Shown piece by piece: positions 15,770 through 29,174 of a stretch of 64,000 nt of DNA (its first letter is position 1; the number at the start of each line of letters is the position of its first letter). A model generated the notes under the pieces. The model was not told the DNA's origin and made no database searches. It saw only the letters and a program-made list of their open reading frames with translations. Origin of the DNA: Lactarius indigo (Eukaryota > Basidiomycota > Agaricomycetes > Russulales > Russulaceae); the NCBI GenBank assembly GCA_025766275.1, contig JAFKAC010000001.1, forward strand, positions 2,418,001 to 2,482,000. Reading direction: 5' to 3'. The translations under genes and the position numbers were made by a program.

Positions 15770-16250
15770 CGTTGCACGGCGACGACACACCGTATGACAC
15801 ACATCATCTCTCAGGAGCTATGATAGTCGGCCACAATACGACATACCTCTAAGTAACAACCCGCCTGGGCTCTACGGCACCGTCGCAGGGGTTCCATCAT
15901 CCATTCCAATCTCTGTAGCTGGTAGTTCTGCTTCTTGGGACGCGTTACGCAGTGAGTTTGCCGTAGCCGGTGTCTGGTGCAGTTTAAATTGTCCCCACTT
16001 TCCTTTGCTCACAGAAACTCTTTTTTGCTGGAAGAGACGGGTTTGGACTGGCCACTATTGCGACGTGCTTCGACCCTACAGACAAGGAATTCTATGACAT
16101 CTAGGCACTGAAGACATTACCGTCGGTCTCCGATTGGCAGACGATGCTGGTTTCTGACGTGGTTATGATAGGTTTCTTAGTAAATCCAGGTTTGGTCAGC
16201 AGTTACTAGAAGATCAGGTGCTTATCAGGAGAGAACGGGACCACCTTCCC
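15770..16250. repeat. diverged direct repeat, copy B
   Basis: Second copy of the element at 13005-13560, same orientation, about 75 bp shorter through deletions and with scattered substitutions. Left and right limits are set where alignable sequence ends (CGTTGCAC.. and ..CCACCTTCCC). No long open frame survives. No clear terminal repeats or target-site duplication were seen by eye. Confidence 0.8.
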
Positions 16251-16500
16251 GTCGACCTCGTGCGAAATGCCAAGCTCGACAGAACAACACGACCGTTGCC
16301 TCTATTAGATAACGCCAGCTCCCACTCTGCCGATCTCGACTCAGGCCCAGGTTTCGAGCTGCATCATCACTGGAACCTTGATGTTTAGAAGAAAACAGAA
16401 GCCTGGTGATACCGGCGGTAAACTTCTCGTCTAGATCTTGGTCCCGTGGCTTTGAGCCACGATAGAAGGTGGTCGGCTCGGTCATCGGGGTCCCTTTTAG

Positions 16501-16530
16501 TTTCAGACGAACTCGTTTCAGACGAACTCG
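16501..16530. repeat. 15-bp tandem duplication
   Basis: TTTCAGACGAACTCG occurs twice with no gap (16501-16515, 16516-16530), about 140 bp upstream of the RTA1-like start. A perfect, hence recent, duplication. Confidence 0.9.
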
Positions 16531-16667
16531 AGTTGTTGCCTCTCCACCGGGCGCCGCGGGTGCAACCATGTGGTACGTTACCCACGCAAACTATACCACT
16601 ATATCTTTCGGTGTTCCCTTTCCGTTTTCTCCCACCCTCTCATCTCCGTCTCTTCCTCATCTTTACT

Positions 16668-18006
16668 ATGCAATCGGCTTCTCGCCAGCGAGTCCAGCAC
16701 ATTCCGGTTCTTCTACTGACCTACCTTGTATCAAGCGGCCTGCCTGCGACTGCGAGGGTACTTCCGAACGTACCGCATCCAGCGGATCCTTTTTTGGATC
16801 CTAAGAATGATCCCTACAACCCACTGGGTTACATTGCTTCGAATACTAAACTGGGATCGCGTTTAGTGCGTACAATCAAATCATTTTGCATCCGCAAACA
16901 AGTATACCGAACGGTAGAAAGGCCTTGTGCTCGCCGTGGCCCTCATGCAGACTTTCAATTTGTTGAAATGGGGTGCACGGTGGATGATGTGCATGATCAT
17001 CGGCGCATACAGTACGATCTAACCCACACTGCTACCTCTACAAAATTTTGACCTCGCGCATACAAGCTTTCGCTCTTGGTATCGCTTGTCGGTTTGGTCT
17101 ACATGTTAAGCCGGATTCCAAGGGTATCTACATAGCCGAATACCTTTTTGTCATATTGTCCGTGAGTCCTTTGTTTGAACATTTTTCGATTGAACCCTGT
17201 GTGACATCCAATGCGCAGCCCTGTGCATTTATCGCTGCGGATTATGTCTTGCTCGGTCGCCTAGCAAGGTACCTTGGAGGTGGAAAGCACTTGCTTGTAC
17301 CTCCAAGCCGTATCACAGCCACGTTTGTCATATCGGATATCACGACATTCCTGATTCAGGTAGGTGCATCAGCAATTTTTCGTACGCGGGAATAATGGTT
17401 TACATCTAACACTTCTAGGCAACAGGAGGGGCTGTCTCCGTGGGTGCAACTACAACGAAACTCCAAAAACTTGGTTCCCACGTGCGTACTAACGCACTTC
17501 CATTATACCCAATCAGAACAGCTTTCGCACCTAGATATTCCTTGGCGCTCTGATTATTCAACTAATCTCATTTCTTATCTTTACACTAATCTTCTTGCGT
17601 TTTGTGTATCGTGTACACAAATTTGAGCCTGAGACATGGTTGCTCCATCGCGAGAACCGTTGGTACAATGACTGGCGCATGCTCGGCGTAGCACTTGGTG
17701 TGAGCTGTGTCGGAATTGTCGTACGTTCTATGATTCCGAGGGAATTAGACAGCAACTGATGAAACATGCTTGTAGATCCGGTCCTTCTACCGTGTCGTTG
17801 AGCTTTCGCAAGGATTCCTCGGTCCTATCGCGCAGAATGAAGGGCTCTTCTATGCACTAGACACATTGCCACTGTTCATCGCAATCCTCGTGTATGTACC
17901 ATTCTGGCCTGGACGGTTCATCCCGCGGGAGCTGGCCGTAGCATCAAGGGACACAGCAGGCAGTGGAAGCCCGAGTCCAGAAAGGAGAAGGAAGATCATA
18001 CGGTGA
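16668..18006 (+). CDS. RTA1-like seven-pass membrane protein
   Basis: Member of the fungal RTA1/RTM1 family of lipid-responsive membrane proteins; some members give resistance to 7-aminocholesterol or act in phospholipid translocation. The start ATG at 16668 is followed by a hydrophobic leader (HIPVLLLTYLVSSGLPA). Family blocks occur in order: NPLGYIASN, LMQTFNLLKWGARWMMCM, GLHVKPDSKGIYIAEYLF, CAFIAADYVLLGRLARYL, VISDITTFLIQATGG, LVYRVHKFEPETW-type loop, WRMLGVALGVSCVGIV, SFYRVVELSQGFLG and LFYALDTLPLFIAI. A short basic, Ser-rich tail ends at TGA 18004-18006. Six introns, all GT-AG, keep frame; no lesion found. About 320 residues, usual for the family. Confidence 0.92.
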
Positions 18007-18123
18007 CAGAGCGGGCACACGCTGTGTAGTGACAGTTTGAGGCGCTGTGACTTGATAGTCCACGACGGAGTAACGTGAACATTTTTAGGGGGTATGTGCG
18101 TAGAATTGTCAAGTTGCATGCGA

Positions 18124-18713
18124 TTATAGGCTGTGCAGAAACGTAGCTAGTCCTGATGAACCCCTATCGTTGGCCTCATGCTGGCTGGCTTTGCTGCGGG
18201 CGAGAATTTCGCGTAGGCCAGCCTTGTGCTTGGGTCGTGACTTTCTAGATTTTGCTAGCGGTTGGGGTTGTGTGTGAGCCAATGGGAGGGACGGATCTGA
18301 CAGACGAAGGGGAGGGTGAAAGTGTGAGGAAGAAGAAGTGGAAGTGGAAGTGGAGGGGACCGATGGGGGCGGATTGGAGGGGAGAAATTGATCCGTGCCG
18401 AGAGTGCGAGGCGTGACCACCTGTGGTGAAGCCCTTGTAGTGTCACGAGAAACAGGTTGAAGGAGCGTGTTGTTGACGTGTCCGCACGTCGTACAAGATC
18501 GTTGTAGGCAGGTCGAGCGTTGTTTTGTTTGAGAATTGTTGCGGACGATACGGGTGTGTGATGTGCCGTAAAGGAGGGAATAACCGCATTTTGAACACCG
18601 AGATGAGATTCCTTGTCTTGTACGGCCTCTGACGAAGTGATAAGCGGCGAGTGAAGGGTGCTATTGGCTCGATAATGGCCGCGACCAAGTCGGGATCCAT
18701 TTCCGGTAAACAA
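18124..18713 (-). CDS. small hypothetical protein, basic Ser/Pro-rich
   Basis: Not recognised. A two-exon model joins ATG 18713 (MFTGNGSRLGRGHYRANS) through AYNDL, across an intron at about 18424-18494 (GTACGA..CCACAG), to VVTPRTLGTDQFLPSNP and a Ser/Thr/Pro run. The C-terminus AKSRKSRPKHKAGLREILAR, then GLATFLHSL and TAA at 18124-18126, looks like a genuine conserved tail: a basic patch followed by a short amphipathic helix. About 170 residues. It is convergent with RTA1 and divergent from the BTB gene. Start choice is uncertain; an in-frame upstream extension to about 18814 exists in another frame only. Confidence 0.5.
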
Positions 18714-18837
18714 GGTCGACCAAGAACAATAAAACCCGACTTATTGTTCCCGGTCACCCGGCCCGATAAATAGCAATCCTCCCCTTCTCCCCATTCCCCC
18801 CTTCCCTTGTCCACACTCTCCTTTCCTCACATTCACG
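18714..18837. promoter_or_regulatory. divergent promoter, orphan gene / BTB gene
   Basis: Only 124 bp separate the two opposing starts. The side facing the BTB gene has GATAAATAGC (TATA-like, about 18765) and then a long pyrimidine-rich tract up to the ATG, common upstream of fungal starts. Confidence 0.4.
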
Positions 18838-20378
18838 ATGTCTATCAGGTCTCATCATGGAAGACGCCCCTCGCTATCCAGTCCTATGTCTTGGCTTACT
18901 CGTTCATCATCTACAGCCACTCATGCCCCTCCCATTCGTATGTCTCATTCAAAATCTTCTTCTACTGTCGGCCATATCAAACACGGAACCCTCGGCTCTG
19001 GCGTTACTATTGTCCGCACTCCTCAGGAAGCTCTAGCAGGCTCTGGAGTCTCTGTCGAATGCCCATCTGACCAAGAGATTGAGCACGGTGGGGAAGAGGA
19101 AAGCGATCCACTCGAAGAAGACGAGGACCACCAAGGAGGACGAGGGTGAAGAGCTCGAAGACGATGAAGGGGAGACGCACGAAGTGCGCGTGGGACAAGT
19201 AGAAACACCCTCTGTCCCTCCCGCTTATTCCCCACCCCGTTCATCCCTTCCATTATCCAAGAGTACTCCCACTCTTCCCTTGAAGGACGCTCACCCCACT
19301 CGCCCGACTCGTCCGCCCCTCCCCCTCCGTCTGTGCCGGATGCCACCGTTTTGTCTCAAAAGAAGCTCCCGCCACCACCCTTGTCATCACTCTTTCCGCC
19401 TGTGGTACCCGTCCCTGCTCACCTTTCTACTCCTTCGACCCCACCACCTTTTGCATGCATTCTCCTTTCGTCTGTACCGCCAAACGCGATAGACTTTTCC
19501 AAGGTGCTCGTAACCCTCGAGACTTGCACCGCGACCCATCGCACGACACTCAATACCCTAATATCACGGCCATCCCACCTTGCGAGCTACCTCAAGTCCC
19601 TCTTCGCCGACGTGGATGACGAATTGGATGTCGCTGATAACACATCTCTCTACTCTCGCGCAGAGAGTGGTTCGTTCAATTCTATATTCCACAATCACCT
19701 CACTTCCTCTGGACTTCTATCTCCATCTTCGTTCAATGTCCACATTTTCCTCGACCGCGCTAGTGCCCCGTGAGTTGGTTCTACTTGGTCCCATTCCCGA
19801 ACTTTTTCTGACACACTCACAGGTATGACCATATCCTTGCGTACCTTCGCTCATCCCCCACCACTATTGATAATGTCGCATCCCTCCCTCCTGCTCTTCA
19901 ACTATACGCAGGTAGCTCTGGACGCCTCGAGGCGCTCATCGCTCTCCGCGACGAAGCCGCGTACCTCGACCTACCCGAACTCGTACAGCTTTGCGTCACC
20001 GAGTTACGGCGAAATTCCAACGGTCATCCACCCCAACATTCTCGCACTCCCTCGCACGTCCTCGCACACACACGAGGGCCGAGTAACGGCTCTGTGCGTA
20101 GCATGGATACGCTCCGCGAATACGACGAGCGCGATGCCGACACGGGGAGCACCAGCAGCACGGGTCGTGATTCTGTCGGCTCCGCACAAAGTCTGGGAAG
20201 TATCCGTGGTCGTGGTCTCGGCCATGCTAATGGTGCTGCTGCGACCAAAGAGAAAGAGGAGCAGCCGCACCCAGCTCCAATTGCGCTCCTCCACCGCCGA
20301 CTCGCTAGTCAGAGCCGCGAACGCCCCGAATTGGTCGAGGTTAAGCCAGGCGTCGCTGCGCGGACGGTCAACTGGTAA
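18838..20378 (+). CDS. BTB/POZ-domain protein of unknown function
   Basis: The N-terminal third is low complexity: Ser/Thr-rich, an acidic patch (EEESDPLEEDED), then Pro-rich linkers. A BTB-like fold begins around 19485 (AIDFSKVLVTLETCTATH, TTLNTLISRPSHLASYL) and continues across the single intron at 19770-19822 into YDHILAYLRSSP, LPPALQLYAG, AAYLDLPELVQLCVTEL, the usual end of a BTB domain. The tail is Ser- and charge-rich and ends VAARTVNW, TAA 20376-20378. The N-terminal half of the BTB region resembles KCTD/T1-type domains. Two frame changes are needed before the domain: near 19135 (one base extra) and in the C run 19230-19233 (one base short). The start ATG 18838 is the first in frame. 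Role unknown; BTB proteins often serve as Cullin-3 adaptors. Confidence 0.75.
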
Positions 20379-20983
20379 TTGGTTATGAGTTCCCTCGCCT
20401 TTCTCGACGGGAGCAACCTTTTTTTTTTTTTCAATACTGTGTAGTCATTCCGATGTGGTGGAGCGTGTGCGCTGGTACCCATACCCACTGTACTGTTTCT
20501 GGTCCTTCTGGATGGTTCATTCTTACTAGTCATTTCCCACGATCATTCTGGTGCTTTGTATCGTTGCTGACCTCTCACCTTCATTCATCTACTGCTATAT
20601 TTGTGTCCGTTTGTATAAATAGAAGCACTGTGTATCCTATTTTGTTATTAAATGCACGATTTTACGCTATTCCCTGAAGAACGATCGGCATGCCATAATT
20701 CTGCGACCCCATGTGTCATGTCATGAGAAACGCGTGAATTGACGTTCCGAACGAGATGTTACAGCGGGCCATACCCCTCGCAGGTGGAGAACAAATACCG
20801 CGTAAGGTACAAGAGCAACAAACACAAAGAAAGCGAAAGGAGGTCGACGTAGTAGGAGAGCATAGTGATAAACTGAGGGTTGGGATAGGGATTGACGGGA
20901 ACGGAGGACGCCAATACGGACCACGATGTACTGTACAAAAGACAACCAGGGGTTCAAAGTTAAGAGGGGGTTTCCAGCCTCGC
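20379..20983. other. convergent intergenic region
   Basis: About 600 bp between the BTB and SSD1 stops. Holds a T11 tract at about 20420-20431 and AT-rich sequence near 20600-20660 suited to 3'-end formation. No gene seen. Confidence 0.6.
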
Positions 20984-23900
20984 CTACTCCTTCGGCTCAG
21001 CATAGGGATTCACACTGTACACTTTGATGACAGGCGGGCTTTTTGTTAAATCGGCAGTGACAATTACCTAAGGAAAGGAGGTCAGCGAGACAAACGAGGT
21101 GTCAACACATGCGAAAGACACGAACCGGAACGGTCATCAACTCTTTAATTTGCTGGATCTTATGTCCAGCCGGCGTCGTCCTCAGGCCCTCAAATTCAGG
21201 AGTGACCTTGGCTTTACTGATCTCGCGCTGCGCCGATTCGACCTCCTCCTCCTCAATCTCCACATTGTCACGACCAAGAACAATCTCGTCGTCCCCATCG
21301 TCTTCGTCGAATAACGCCTTCTCATCGTGGACAGAGCGCGACGCGATTTCCATCTTTACAGCGTGTTGTTCTGCGTTCTCTTTCACTTTCTTAAGATGTT
21401 CGTCGTCGCTATTTTCTGCGAGCCAAGTAATGACATCACGGTCAGACCAGTAGATCTGTAGGGTGTGCGAGTGCTCGTCATATACGTGATTCTATGGTCA
21501 TCAGAATTGTGAGTGGCTGGCACGAAAGGTGGATCTGGGAAACATACATCAATGGGCATCTGGTCCACATGGACACGTTTTTCAATACCAAACTCCGGGA
21601 CAAGAACATCGAAAGCAGCGTCTAAAACGCCAATAACCTTGGCTTGACGAATGACAGGGCCATAACGAGAAGTTAGGTTCGAAATGAGGACACAGAGGAA
21701 CAAATGGGCTGATTGCTCCTGTGCAAGGACGGCAGAATCCCTCTTGCTATTAACAGGTCAGATACGCTGGTGCAACTATCGGGTTGCTTCGGGACGTACA
21801 TGTTACATTGCTGAGTAACCTTCGCAACGGCGTCACGGTCCATGTTGAACTTTGCATTGTCGACTAGGAATGGAATAAACCCCCAGATATCAAACAAAAC
21901 ATCAACACGCACCAGAACTCTGAAGAGCAGACTCGAGCTGCCGATGAACCATAATATCGGCATAGCGACGGATGGGCGAGGTGAAGTGAGTGTATAAGGG
22001 GACGTTCAGGGCGTAATGACTGTATTTCGCTATGTCGAGCATGCCAGCGCAAAAGTACTTGGCGCGATGTGTCGCTTTGAAGGTAAGTAGCTGCAGGACG
22101 CCGAGTGCAGAGGGATCCTCAACGGCATCGAAAGAACGCATGAGTGAACCAGCAGATGACACGTCAAGTTTATACCCAAGACGTTCTGCCCTTTCGACCA
22201 GCAAATTCTGTAGGGGTCTCATCGGTCTCAGGAGATTAACGAGAATACTCGGACGTACGAGGCGACGGTCAATCGGGGCGTCGTGACGACGCAGAAGGGC
22301 TTGTTCAGGAAGGGCGACAGCAATCTGCTGGGAAGCTGTGATGTTCGCAAGCAGCATGAACTATGAACAATTGTCATTTTCCTGTAAACCCTCGCAAGAT
22401 ATCCATACCTCTTCCACTATAGCAGATGCTTCCGAGGGTGAGCTTTGTGAACAATCGATGGGTAGCCCTTTATCGTTCAACTTGAAGGAAAGACTAGGCG
22501 AACTGAGACGAAGAGCGCCGTGCTGGAAGCGGCGCATACGAAGGACCTTCGCCAAATCATACAGCAGGTTGATATCCTTTTCTACGGAAGAAGCCTCGTG
22601 CCCAGGAGTCAAGGCAATATCGACTAGGGATTTGCCATCAAGTAGACCCTGGACAGAATTATAGGATAGCTTTGCTGCGGATTTGACAACCGTCTTGCCA
22701 AACCACTTCTTGATAACCTTCGCCTCCTTCGTCAATGTTAGGACAACTGAGAACGCAAGGCGCTCCGCTCCGGGCACCAGACTGCAGAGCTCTTCACTTA
22801 AAGCAGGCGGAAGCATGGGTACGACACGCTGGACCAGGTACACACTTGTAGCGCGCTTGCGGGCATCGCGATCCAGAGCAGTATTCGGCTTGACATGGAA
22901 CGACACATCGGCGATGTGAATACCAACGTCGTAAGTTCCGTCGTCATTGGGCTTGATAGACAGGGCGTCATCAAGATCTTTCGCGCCTTCAGGGTCGATG
23001 GTAAAAACACGCTCTCCGCGTAGGTCAGTACGGACTTCGTATTCGTGATCAGGTATACTATAACATAAATGGGAGTCAGCACACGTAGCGGCAGGAAGTG
23101 AGAAAACTGACGTCCAAGGCATTGGAGGAAGGCACTTCAATACGCTTTCACTGAAGTCCTCAGCAGGGAAATTGCTATCCTTCAACAGTGCGCTCGTCTC
23201 TACTTCGATGTCCCCAATAGGACCCAACTCCTCAACGAGCGTGCCAAAAGGATGAAGAGAACTGATCGGCTAAACGATTGATTAGCGCGTGAACTTGGTT
23301 CAACAAAAAGGCTGACATACGTGACGCTTGATGCAGGCAACAAAGAGCTTGTTAGAATACGCCTCAGAATTCTGGACGAAGTCCGGCGGAGCTTGCTCTG
23401 TTGGAATTGCGATCAACGGAACACGCTTATCCGTGGGCTTGAACCACACAATCTTGGGACGGTCGATCGGACGGCGGGGTTCATCACCACGGTCCCCCTC
23501 GCGTTCACGTCGCTCAGCTTCTTGCTTCTCCTTTGTGGCGGCAGAAGATGGTCGGAGTAGCCCTAGAGTACCTGAGAAAAGCTGCCCCGGCATACGCTCC
23601 ACAACAGCCACAACGTGTCCAGCGAATTGCGGCTTCACTTCATCGGTGACCCTAATGAAGCAAGTGTGAGCTAGAGCTGTAGCAGCGCCATCCATGCACT
23701 TACCCTTCGTCCTCAAAGAGCATCAGACCTTGACCTTCAACCTCCACATCATCCTTCTTCTTGTCATTCTTGCGACCAGCAGCTGATTTAACCTCATAAG
23801 CCGCGTTCTCCTCCTTCTTGCGCTTCTTCTCCTCCTTTTCCTTTTTCGTACCCCATACTTCGTCGACGTCCAACAGCTCGACGGCGACAATGTCACCCTC

Positions 23901-25916
23901 CAAAGCGCGATTGCGATCCTTCGACCCACAGATGTATATATCGGCATCTAGCACCTCCGTAGAAACGTAGGCATCGGAGCGGTTGCGCTTGTTTACTCGC
24001 AGGATACCAACAACGAGTTTTCCTGTTGCAAGAAGTGGTGGTAGGGAGGCCTGGGGGAGATAAGGAGCGAACAGTGACTTGCGCTGCGGCTGGCTCGATT
24101 GCTGCTGTAGCTGAGACTGAAACTGTTGCTGTTGTTGCTGAAGGAGATTCATCCCACCGAGGCCGAGGCCCATCATATTTGCAGCCATCATATTGGGAAG
24201 CATATTGGGAAAGCTAAAGGAGGGCATTTTGTGATGACCGCCTGTGGCAGCACGGAACTGTTGAAGGCTGGCCAACTGCGCTTGAGCTTGAGCAAGGTCA
24301 GCAGTGAGTACGTTCCCCTGCTGGACGCCACCTACACCACCATCTAGAAATATTGCGATGCACATAAAGAAAGTCAGCTAACTATAACACTGAGGAAGGA
24401 AACATACTCAAACGCCAAGCAGAATCAGCCCTAGACACCTGACGGGAATGTCCGCCAAGCGCCGTTGGTGGTGCGAACCCATCATCATACCCATCCTGGC
24501 CGCCGACGGTAGACTGGCTTCCAGTTTTGTTGACTACGTTGACGCTATGCCGACGCCCATGGCCACGTGGTATGCTCTGTGGCTGTCCATCAAGACCCAA
24601 GCTTACGTTGCGAAAACCAAGCTGATTCATAAGGGCCGACTGGTTATTCGGAGCACCGAATCCCATGGGGACAGTACTCTGTACGCGTCTGTGCGCAGCT
24701 CCGCGATTCGGGGCGAGTCCAGGAGTCTGGAAGGAAAGAACTTGGTTCGAAGCAAGCTGTTGTTGATAGAGAGCAGCTTGCTGACGCTGTAGAGCCTCTA
24801 TTTCATTCTGAATGGCGATCTAATTCACGTGTAGTAGGGTCAGCGTTAGTGCTTTGACATGGTCGAGGAACGAACCTGCTCCGCCATGATGCCCCTGATC
24901 TCGCCGCCGCCTTCATTTCTTCTTTGCAACATTTCTTGGTCTGAATAACTCTGTTGTTGCTGCTGTTGAGGAAACTGGAACCCAGCATCCTCCTCACTAA
25001 TGGGAGGTGCCATGATATTGCCTACGTTCGGGCGATTGCGTGCACCGAACATGAAGTTTGGGGCAAGTTGTGGACGGCCAGAAGGACCCATGATGTCATT
25101 CTGCTGTTGTTCTTGCTGAGCGAGGGCGGCGAATCGAGGAGCAGTGAAGCTTTGAGATTGAGAGCGAGGGTGGTGGCCTTGTGGTTGAGTACTGTACAGG
25201 CTCTCTTGGATCTCTCCTTCCTCGTAACCGTTTTGGCCATCTTCAACGTCCTCCCTCATTGAACCGAGGTGAGGAGCAAAGCTGCCAAAGTTGCTAGAGA
25301 GCCCTGTCATTCCCATGGATGCAGCCTTGCGGTGTCTGGGAGGTGGCTCGGATGCACTGGGAGGAGGATAAATCGAGGCGCCAGGTTGGAAGACGGGCGC
25401 ATTAGCAGGAAGATTGGAAGTAGTCGTCTGCACGATAGGTGCTGAGGCAGAGGTGGGAAGTGTGTTCCCTGCCAGTGGCGTGGGTTGGTTGGGGGGAGAG
25501 GTCGTCTTCAAGTCAGCGATGACACGCTGCAAAGAGGACAGGGCATCGCTTGAGTCAGGGGGAGGAGCAGAGGCGCTCGGCTTGTTAGCTGGTTGACCAT
25601 TACTATTGCGACTGTTCTGACTGGCGGTGGACTGTCCCTTGCGGTGATTCGCCTTTCCTTGTCCCCCACCACTCTGAGGCTGGCGGCGCTGCTCGTTCTT
25701 TTTGCCTTCATTCGGTTTCTTCCCGTTTTCTGAGCCAGACTCAGTAGCGGGAGTACCTGGCTTCTTGTTGCTCCCAGACTTAGAAGGCTGAGTAGCACTA
25801 TTGGACGGCTTCGAAACAGACGGGTTTCTGCGCTGCCCGCGGTTAGTACCGGAAGCGGGGCCAGAAGAAGGCTTTCTGCCATCTTTGATGGACGTGTCCT
25901 GCTGTTCGTCAGTCAT
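20984..25916 (-). CDS. SSD1: SSD1/DIS3L2-like RNB-domain RNA-binding protein
   Basis: RNase II-family protein; fungal Ssd1 binds mRNAs for cell-wall proteins and is controlled by the NDR kinase Cbk1. The start ATG 25916 opens MTDEQQDTSIKDGRKPSS; a long disordered Ser/Gln-rich N-terminus follows. It contains HxRxxS sites (HPRSQS 25155-25172, HRRVQS 24676-24693, HGRRHS 24544-24561, HSRQVS 24433-24450) and FxFP motifs (24969-24980, 24207-24218). Cold-shock domains come next (LVVGILRVNKRNRSDAYV, about 24015; GHVVAVVERMPGQLFSGTLG, about 23600), then the RNB domain with IDPEGAKDLDDALS (22955-22999), TSPIRRYADIMVHRQLE and MDRDAVAKVTQQCNI. The C-terminus is ..VYSVNPYAEPKE, stop 20984-20986. All traced introns keep frame. 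About 1,450 residues. Unlike yeast Ssd1 the RNB acidic residues are intact. Confidence 0.93.
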
Positions 25917-26317
25917 TTCGTTCGTAAGGCTGAGGCGTAGTATGAGGGTTTTGATATTTTTCTAGTGTTTTTTATCCGTTTGCCCGTATGTGTTACAGAA
26001 TTGAAGAGAGAACTATAGCAAATGATACGTAATTGAGCGCACGATGAATGGACCCTAGGAAAGAACGCACCAGGAAAGTTGGAAAACTGGATGAGACGGC
26101 TTTGCCCTGTAGGGCGAGTGTGGAATAAATGGAGTGGTTGCCTCGGATAGGCGTGAAATGCGTTTGTCGTTGTCGTCGTCAAGAACGAGTGTCGAGGTCA
26201 ATTTCGGGACAATTCATATTCCGATTGTGTGGCTGTTCTTCTCACGCTCATACGCTCCTCGCAGAGGTTCTATTTAACCGTAGTGATTCCACTATTACTC
26301 TATAGATCGAACCGAAA
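25917..26317. promoter_or_regulatory. SSD1 upstream region
   Basis: About 400 bp between the SSD1 start and the IDH1 stop, both on -. It must hold the SSD1 promoter and the IDH1 3' end. No TATA box or known operator stood out. Confidence 0.35.
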
Positions 26318-28081
<1,764 letters not shown>

Positions 28082-28325
28082 AGCAGGAGAAACTCCGTAG
28101 GTCAGAGAGAGAATTTAGTTTGGGCACAGGCACGGCCCGGAAGGAAACGGATGAACCACGTGACTAGGGTGATGTGACTTGCTATTAGTGCCCACTCGGA
28201 CATGCAGACCGGAATATATGAAAGTTTTTCCATCGAATAATGTACAGTTACAGACACACCCCGAGGTATCCCATCTAATCCCAATTAATGAGATGCTAGC
28301 ACCAGGGAGGGACCACTGGCATACT

Positions 28326-29174
28326 TTAGCCGCTGAGCAAACCGTTGAGCTGCTCCCTGTACCGTTCCATCTCCCTCTCCGCCTGCTCTTCGTCGACCTG
28401 AGAAACCTACACAAGACATGTTATTTAGCAGTGACTCCGTAGCGAGAAACACACTCACCGGTAGTTCAGTATCCACAGCTCCAGCCTGGCCAAGTTTTCC
28501 GTTTGTCAGTTCAAATAAGACCTTGTCAACTTCTTCGTCAGCCTCCTCTTCGACTTCTTCATCCTCTTCCACATTCAGAGCATCGTCGAGCATCTCTTCC
28601 ATGATACCAGCCTACCCAGGTTAGGCCCGGATCAATTAGAATGGTGAAGGGCCTACCTTAGTCATTTCCATACTCATCTCGCGCATAGTTTGGCTAAGTT
28701 GTGGTAGCTTGATCAAACTATTAGATAGCTTCATTATCTCGGTAGACTTCTGCAATGAGCCTGAGACCTTGGCCATTGCTGTGGAAGTGATATGTGGGAT
28801 TCTACCTGAAAAAAAGGGGAGAGAAACGCACCAAGCTGCTGGGATAGCTGGGTTCCTATCGAACCAAGGCGAGCCTTGCTCACCGAGAGCCTGTCCTTCT
28901 GTTTGTTGCTCCTCACGACCTCACGCGCCAAAATTCGCGCCGATTTGATATCTCCTTTCTTTGCAAGCTGCTTGATGGTTTGGCGCACTTTATTCGTCTC
29001 AATATCTAGCTGAAGGCGAGAGTCAACAAACAGAGTTCCCCTGCTCACAGCCAAAAGCCAGACCTGCCTCGTTTCTCGATCCAGGACTCGGCTCTCCTGA
29101 CGAAGCTTTCCCTGCCAGGCACGAACGCGTTCTTCTGGGGTCGGTCCATAAAGGAAGCGATTGATCGTTTGCAT
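28326..29174 (-). CDS. VPS24: ESCRT-III subunit VPS24/CHMP3
   Basis: Snf7-family protein that assembles on endosomes with Vps2 to drive membrane scission in multivesicular-body sorting. The start ATG 29174 gives MQTINRFLYGPTPEERVRAW. A basic helical N-terminus follows (KVRQTIKQLAKKGDIKSARI, LAREVVRSNKQKDRL), then MAKVSGSLQKSTEIMKLSN, MREMSMEMTKAGIMEEMLDD, a strongly acidic stretch (EEDEEVEEEADEEVDK) and a C-terminal MIM1-like helix (EEQAEREMERYREQLNGLLSG) that would bind Vps4. TAA at 28326-28328. Four introns; all keep frame. About 220 residues, normal for the family. A minus-strand open frame extends 14 codons upstream, but MQTI matches family starts. Confidence 0.93.

Noticed and set aside
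15501..15800. 100-codon minus-strand gene
   Set aside because: Ends inside repeat copy B, has no start context or splice partner, and no family resemblance.
22361..25916. Plus-strand open frames across SSD1
   Set aside because: Shadows of a clearly coding minus strand with conserved RNB and cold-shock blocks.
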